From the NCBI GenBank assembly GCA_030445875.1, contig JASUSX010000082.1:1-8333 (forward strand): DNA of 8,333 nt. The letters are read 5' to 3'. The stretch is from Clostridia bacterium. GTDB lineage: Bacteria; Bacillota; DSM-521; Neomoorellales; Neomoorellaceae. The notes under the pieces are model-generated. The model did not search any database. It worked only from the letters and a program-made list of their open reading frames with translations, and was not told the DNA's origin. Numbering within the stretch: the first letter of the stretch is position 1; each line of letters starts with the position of its first letter. Of this stretch, positions 5,913-8,333 are shown one piece after another. The translations under genes were made by a program, and so were the position numbers.

Positions 5913-6316
5913 CGTCTGTACAAACCCTCCCTATCACCAGCGAATATGATATAATTACGGCCCGGCAGGCAGCTAGGGAACTGGCCCGGCAAATAGGCTT
6001 CAACACAGTGGACCAGGTGCGGATAGCCACGGCCGTCTCCGAACTGACTCGCAACGTGGTCCTTTACGCCGGTTCCGGCAAGGTGGATATTGAAGCGGTT
6101 GCCGAGGAAGAACGCCAGGGCATCGTAATCACCGTCAGCGACCGGGGACCGGGCATTGCCGATATCGAGCTGGCTTTAAGGGACGGCTATTCAACCAGTA
6201 ATGGCCTGGGTGCGGGCCTCTCTGGAGCTAAGCGACTAATGGATACCTTTGACATAGAATCCCGGGCCGGCCGGGGTACCACCATCAGGATTGGGAAGTG
6301 GAAGCACTGGAAGTAG
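5909..6316 (+). CDS. rsbT: RsbT-type switch serine/threonine kinase (MtT)
   Basis: A 135-residue GHKL-fold kinase (B. subtilis RsbT has 133). The N-box is AVSELTRNVVLYAG with catalytic Glu45 and Mg-binding Asn49. The G1 box is DRGPGI (from Asp78), the glycine-rich G2 region is NGLGAGLSGAKRLMD (98-112), and GRGTTI (121-126) follows. It phosphorylates the RsbS serine and RsbR threonines, leaves the stressosome and binds an output protein. In B. subtilis that partner is the N-terminal domain of RsbU; in M. thermoacetica the published partner is the cyclase MtG, which it inhibits. ATG 5909 overlaps the rsbS stop as ATGA and has a G-rich ribosome site at 5896-5901. Its end overlaps rsbX by 19 nt. 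Confidence 0.95.
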   Translation: MTSVQTLPITSEYDIITARQAARELARQIGFNTVDQVRIATAVSELTRNVVLYAGSGKVDIEAVAEEERQGIVITVSDRGPGIADIELALRDGYSTSNGLGAGLSGAKRLMDTFDIESRAGRGTTIRIGKWKHWK

Positions 6317-6876
6317 GAGTTTATACCCGGGCCAGGGAAGGAGAGATAGCCTGCGGCGATGCCTGCCTGGTCAAGGATGAGGATGGTATTCTTAACCTGG
6401 CCGTAGTTGACGGTATTGGCCACGGACCAGAAGCCGCCCGGGCTGCAGCGGAAGCTATCGCTTGCCTGGAAACCGGCCTGAATGTCGGCCTGGAAAATAT
6501 TTTCCGGCTTTGTCATCAACGGTTAATGGGGACCAGGGGGGCCGTTGCCGCCCTGTGCCGGGTTGACAAGAAAAAGGGCCGCTGGCAGGCAGCCGTTGTG
6601 GGCAATATCCTTTTACAGATCCTGGCCGGCAAGATAGTAACGCCTCTGACAACTTCTGGTATCCTGGGTTATAATTACCCGCGCCGGCTTTTAATTGATC
6701 GGGGGCCATATCAGGAGGGGGATCTTTTTTTAATCCACTCGGACGGTATTAAGGAAGGCGCGGTCTCTCCGGCCGCTCTAGCGAATTCCCCCCTTCCCCC
6801 GGAGGAACTGGCCCGGCTAATAGGGGAAGGGTATGGCCGACGGGATGATGATGTCGCCGTTATAGTCGCCAGGTAA
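6298..6876 (+). CDS. rsbX: RsbX-type PP2C serine phosphatase (MtX)
   Basis: A 192-residue SpoIIE/PP2C-family phosphatase (B. subtilis RsbX has 199). It removes phosphate from RsbS so that RsbT can rebind and the response resets. Metal-binding acidic residues lie in the expected motifs: CGDAC (Asp21), VVDGIGHGPEAARAA (Asp38-Gly39), LIHSDGIKEG (Asp149) and RRDDDVAVIV (Asp183-Asp185). There is no sensory domain, as usual for RsbX, and unlike RsbU. GTG 6298 lies within the end of rsbT (19-nt overlap), with AGGA at 6287-6290 and no better internal start before the CGDAC motif. The stop TAA 6874-6876 touches an ATG of the next gene. Confidence 0.92.
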   Translation: MEALEVGVYTRAREGEIACGDACLVKDEDGILNLAVVDGIGHGPEAARAAAEAIACLETGLNVGLENIFRLCHQRLMGTRGAVAALCRVDKKKGRWQAAVVGNILLQILAGKIVTPLTTSGILGYNYPRRLLIDRGPYQEGDLFLIHSDGIKEGAVSPAALANSPLPPEELARLIGEGYGRRDDDVAVIVAR

Positions 6877-6878
6877 TG

Positions 6879-6883
6879 GAGGA
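6879..6883 (+). promoter_or_regulatory. Ribosome-binding site deciding the cyclase start
   Basis: GGAGG at 6879-6883 lies 10 nt before ATG 6894. The alternative ATG 6876, which overlaps the rsbX stop as TAATG, has only AGG upstream and would place this GGAGG inside its own coding sequence. ATG 6894 is therefore preferred; coupled reinitiation at 6876 would add only six residues. Confidence 0.55.
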
Positions 6884-6893
6884 CGAGCCAGCA

Positions 6894-8192
6894 ATGGAAG
6901 TACAATGGCAGGAAACCTACCTCGAGCTCTTACGCCAGTATAGCCGCAAGCAGAGTGAAGCCGTCCTTTATGAAGCCTCAAAGCTGAGCAAAGCACTGGT
7001 GGAGAATGGCGTTGGGCCCGAAGATCTGGTCCAGTATCACCTGGAGGCCCTGGAAAAGATGTTCCGGGACACTTCACCCCTTCGGGTACCGGGATTAATT
7101 CTCATGTCCTTCGACCTGCTCCTGGAAGTGATGATGGCCTACGCCCTCAGCTTCCGGGAATACTTTGAGGTAAAAGACAGGCTCATCGCCCGCCTGGAGA
7201 CCCTTAATCAGGAGTTGTCTGCCGCCAACAGCAACCTGGAAAAGAAGGTGCAGGAGCTTACTGTAATCCAGGACATGACCAGGGAATTGGGTTCCTGCTT
7301 GGACCTTGAGCTAACAGCCAGGGCCATTACCAGGCACCTGCGGGAGTTGCTCCATTGCGCAGGTGGCGTGTACCTGGTCAGCAGCACCGGCGAATGGCGG
7401 AATTATACCCTGGAAGATACATCGGTAAATAATACCCCGCCGGGAGTCCTGGCAGCCGGTGCCGGGCAGTCGGCCAGGCTGGTAGGGCGGGACTTGACTA
7501 TGCCCCTGGTCATCGGCCAGGAGGTTGGCGGCGCTATTTTTTTACAAAAGGACGGGGGATTTAACACCGATGAAGTCCGGCTGGTGGAGATCATCGCCGG
7601 GTACACCGCCCTGGCTGTTGAACGCGCCCAGATGTACGAGACCATGAAACGCCAGGCTACCGTTGACGCCAAAACGGGTTTATATAATTACCAGCACATG
7701 ATGGAGCTATTAGAAAAGGAACTGGCCCGCGCCCGGCGTTACCGGCGCACCTTTACCTTAGCCATGCTCGATATCGATGATTTTAAGGTTTACAACGACA
7801 CCTACGGCCACCGGCAGGGGGACAAAGCCCTTCAAGGGATAGCAGCCATCATCCAATCCAGCATCCGGGAGGTTGATATAGCAGCGCGCTACGGCGGCGA
7901 GGAATTTGTCATGATCATGCCGGAAACTACCGCCCTGGAAGCAACTGCCGTAGCCGAAAGGGTACGCCGGAATATCATGAACGCTGCTATAGATAATGAG
8001 GGTTGCGGTCCGGGCCGGGTTTTGACGGTGAGTATTGGGCTTGCTAATTACCCCCTGGATGCCGCCACGATCGGGGAATTGATTGAGGCTGCCGACAGCG
8101 CCCTTTATGAGGCCAAGGGGCAGGGGAAAAACATGGTACGGGTTTTTAGTAAAGCTGATAGGTGGCGGTCTGATAAGGAAAGAGTCTTTTAG
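6894..8192 (+). CDS. RsbU_N-GAF-GGDEF diguanylate cyclase, stressosome output (MtG)
   Basis: A 432-residue cytoplasmic enzyme that makes cyclic di-GMP from two GTP. Residues about 3-85 match the RsbU N-terminal domain (YLELLRQYSRKQSEAVLYEA, then VGPEDLVQYHLEALEKMF and LLLEVMMAYALSF), the part of B. subtilis RsbU that binds RsbT. Residues about 95-122 are a coiled coil and 121-245 a GAF domain. Residues about 257-425 are a GGDEF domain. The catalytic site is intact: DIDDFKVYNDTYGH (Asp293, Asn301) and GGEEF (334-338). RxxD (Arg325-Asp328) sits five residues before GGEEF, the normal position of the product-inhibition I-site. The phosphatase module of RsbU has thus been replaced by a cyclase. 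Last gene of the operon, followed by a hairpin terminator. Work on M. thermoacetica reports that MtT inhibits MtG. ATG 6894 is chosen for its GGAGG; ATG 6876 is the alternative. Confidence 0.95.
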   Translation: MEVQWQETYLELLRQYSRKQSEAVLYEASKLSKALVENGVGPEDLVQYHLEALEKMFRDTSPLRVPGLILMSFDLLLEVMMAYALSFREYFEVKDRLIARLETLNQELSAANSNLEKKVQELTVIQDMTRELGSCLDLELTARAITRHLRELLHCAGGVYLVSSTGEWRNYTLEDTSVNNTPPGVLAAGAGQSARLVGRDLTMPLVIGQEVGGAIFLQKDGGFNTDEVRLVEIIAGYTALAVERAQMYETMKRQATVDAKTGLYNYQHMMELLEKELARARRYRRTFTLAMLDIDDFKVYNDTYGHRQGDKALQGIAAIIQSSIREVDIAARYGGEEFVMIMPETTALEATAVAERVRRNIMNAAIDNEGCGPGRVLTVSIGLANYPLDAATIGELIEAADSALYEAKGQGKNMVRVFSKADRWRSDKERVF

Positions 8193-8193
8193 A

Positions 8194-8226
8194 AAGGGGA
8201 CGGCAATATGGCTGTCCTCTTGCTTT
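8194..8226 (+). terminator. Probable terminator of the stressosome operon
   Basis: AAGGGGACGGC (8194-8204) pairs with GCTGTCCTCTT (8211-8221) over 11 bp with two G-T wobbles and a 6-nt loop, followed by GCTTT. It starts 1 nt after the cyclase stop. The T-run is short and broken by G and C, so termination may be partial. Confidence 0.6.
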
Positions 8227-8330
8227 AATACTGGGTTGTGGGGACCCGAAGAAGTAATGGTGGTTGGTTTTCGCCTTAAACAATCGTCTTGTAAAAATTA
8301 ATGTAGGATCCGGGAGGATTTAGGAAAACC
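8227..8330 (+). other. Intergenic spacer before the next gene
   Basis: About 100 nt between the operon's hairpin and a likely start codon at the window edge. TTAAAC (8276-8281) and TAATGT (8299-8304) are 17 nt apart but are poor matches to a sigma-A promoter. GGAGG (8313-8317) and AGGA (8322-8325) are possible ribosome sites for ATG 8331. Nothing else is recognisable. Confidence 0.4.
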
Positions 8331-8333
8331 ATG
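8331..8333 (+). CDS. Probable start codon of the next gene (3' partial)
   Basis: The final three bases are ATG, preceded by AGGA at 8322-8325 (5 nt) and GGAGG at 8313-8317 (13 nt). This suggests a same-strand gene begins exactly at the window end. Nothing can be said of its product. Confidence 0.45.

Noticed and set aside
1..8333. CRISPR arrays, insertion sequences, tRNA or rRNA genes
   Set aside because: No phased repeat array, transposase-like protein, or recognisable tRNA/rRNA sequence was found on either strand.

Overview
The window looks like a chromosomal segment of Moorella (M. thermoacetica or a close relative), a thermophilic acetogenic Firmicute. The main reason is a five-gene stressosome operon whose gene order (RsbR-, RsbS-, RsbT-, RsbX-like, then an RsbU_N/GAF/GGDEF diguanylate cyclase) matches the published M. 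thermoacetica MtR-MtS-MtT-MtX-MtG set. Fairly GC-rich coding sequence, strong AGGAGG-type Shine-Dalgarno sites, GTG starts and consensus sigma-A promoters fit this. Species assignment is inference; no database search was possible. All genes read on the + strand.

Layout. (1) 1-2539: the end of an ABC exporter operon, with a membrane-anchored NEW3-domain protein (5' end outside the window), a NosF-type ATPase and an ABC-2/NosY-type permease. (2) 2540-3819: a riboswitch-controlled gene. A class I cyclic-di-GMP aptamer (GEMM-I, about 2641-2719) is followed by a terminator-like hairpin (2752-2789), then a secreted protein with a copper-amine-oxidase-N/stalk domain, an E/K-rich spacer and a Pro/Thr/Ser-rich tail, closed by a strong intrinsic terminator (3779-3819). 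(3) 3838-4650: a consensus promoter and leader, then a broken CHASE3 sensor gene (frameshift near 4489) and an AT-rich spacer with AACC-type repeats. (4) 4651-8226: a second copy of the same promoter and leader, driving the stressosome operon, whose genes overlap or nearly touch, ending in a hairpin at 8194-8226. (5) The last codon (8331-8333) is probably the start of another gene.

How it fits together. The RsbR/RsbS homologues form the stressosome shell, RsbT is the switch kinase, and RsbX is the resetting phosphatase. In B. subtilis free RsbT activates the RsbU phosphatase and so sigma-B. Here the RsbU-type N-terminal domain is joined to a diguanylate cyclase, so the output is cyclic di-GMP; published work on M. 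thermoacetica reports that MtT inhibits this cyclase. A cyclic-di-GMP riboswitch lies only about 2 kb upstream of the operon. Its expression platform shows two mutually exclusive pairings that predict an OFF switch. Together they suggest a local circuit: stress releases RsbT, the cyclase is inhibited, cyclic di-GMP falls, and the surface protein gene is read through. That circuit is inference. The most notable other signals are the duplicated promoter/leader and the decaying CHASE3 gene between the copies.
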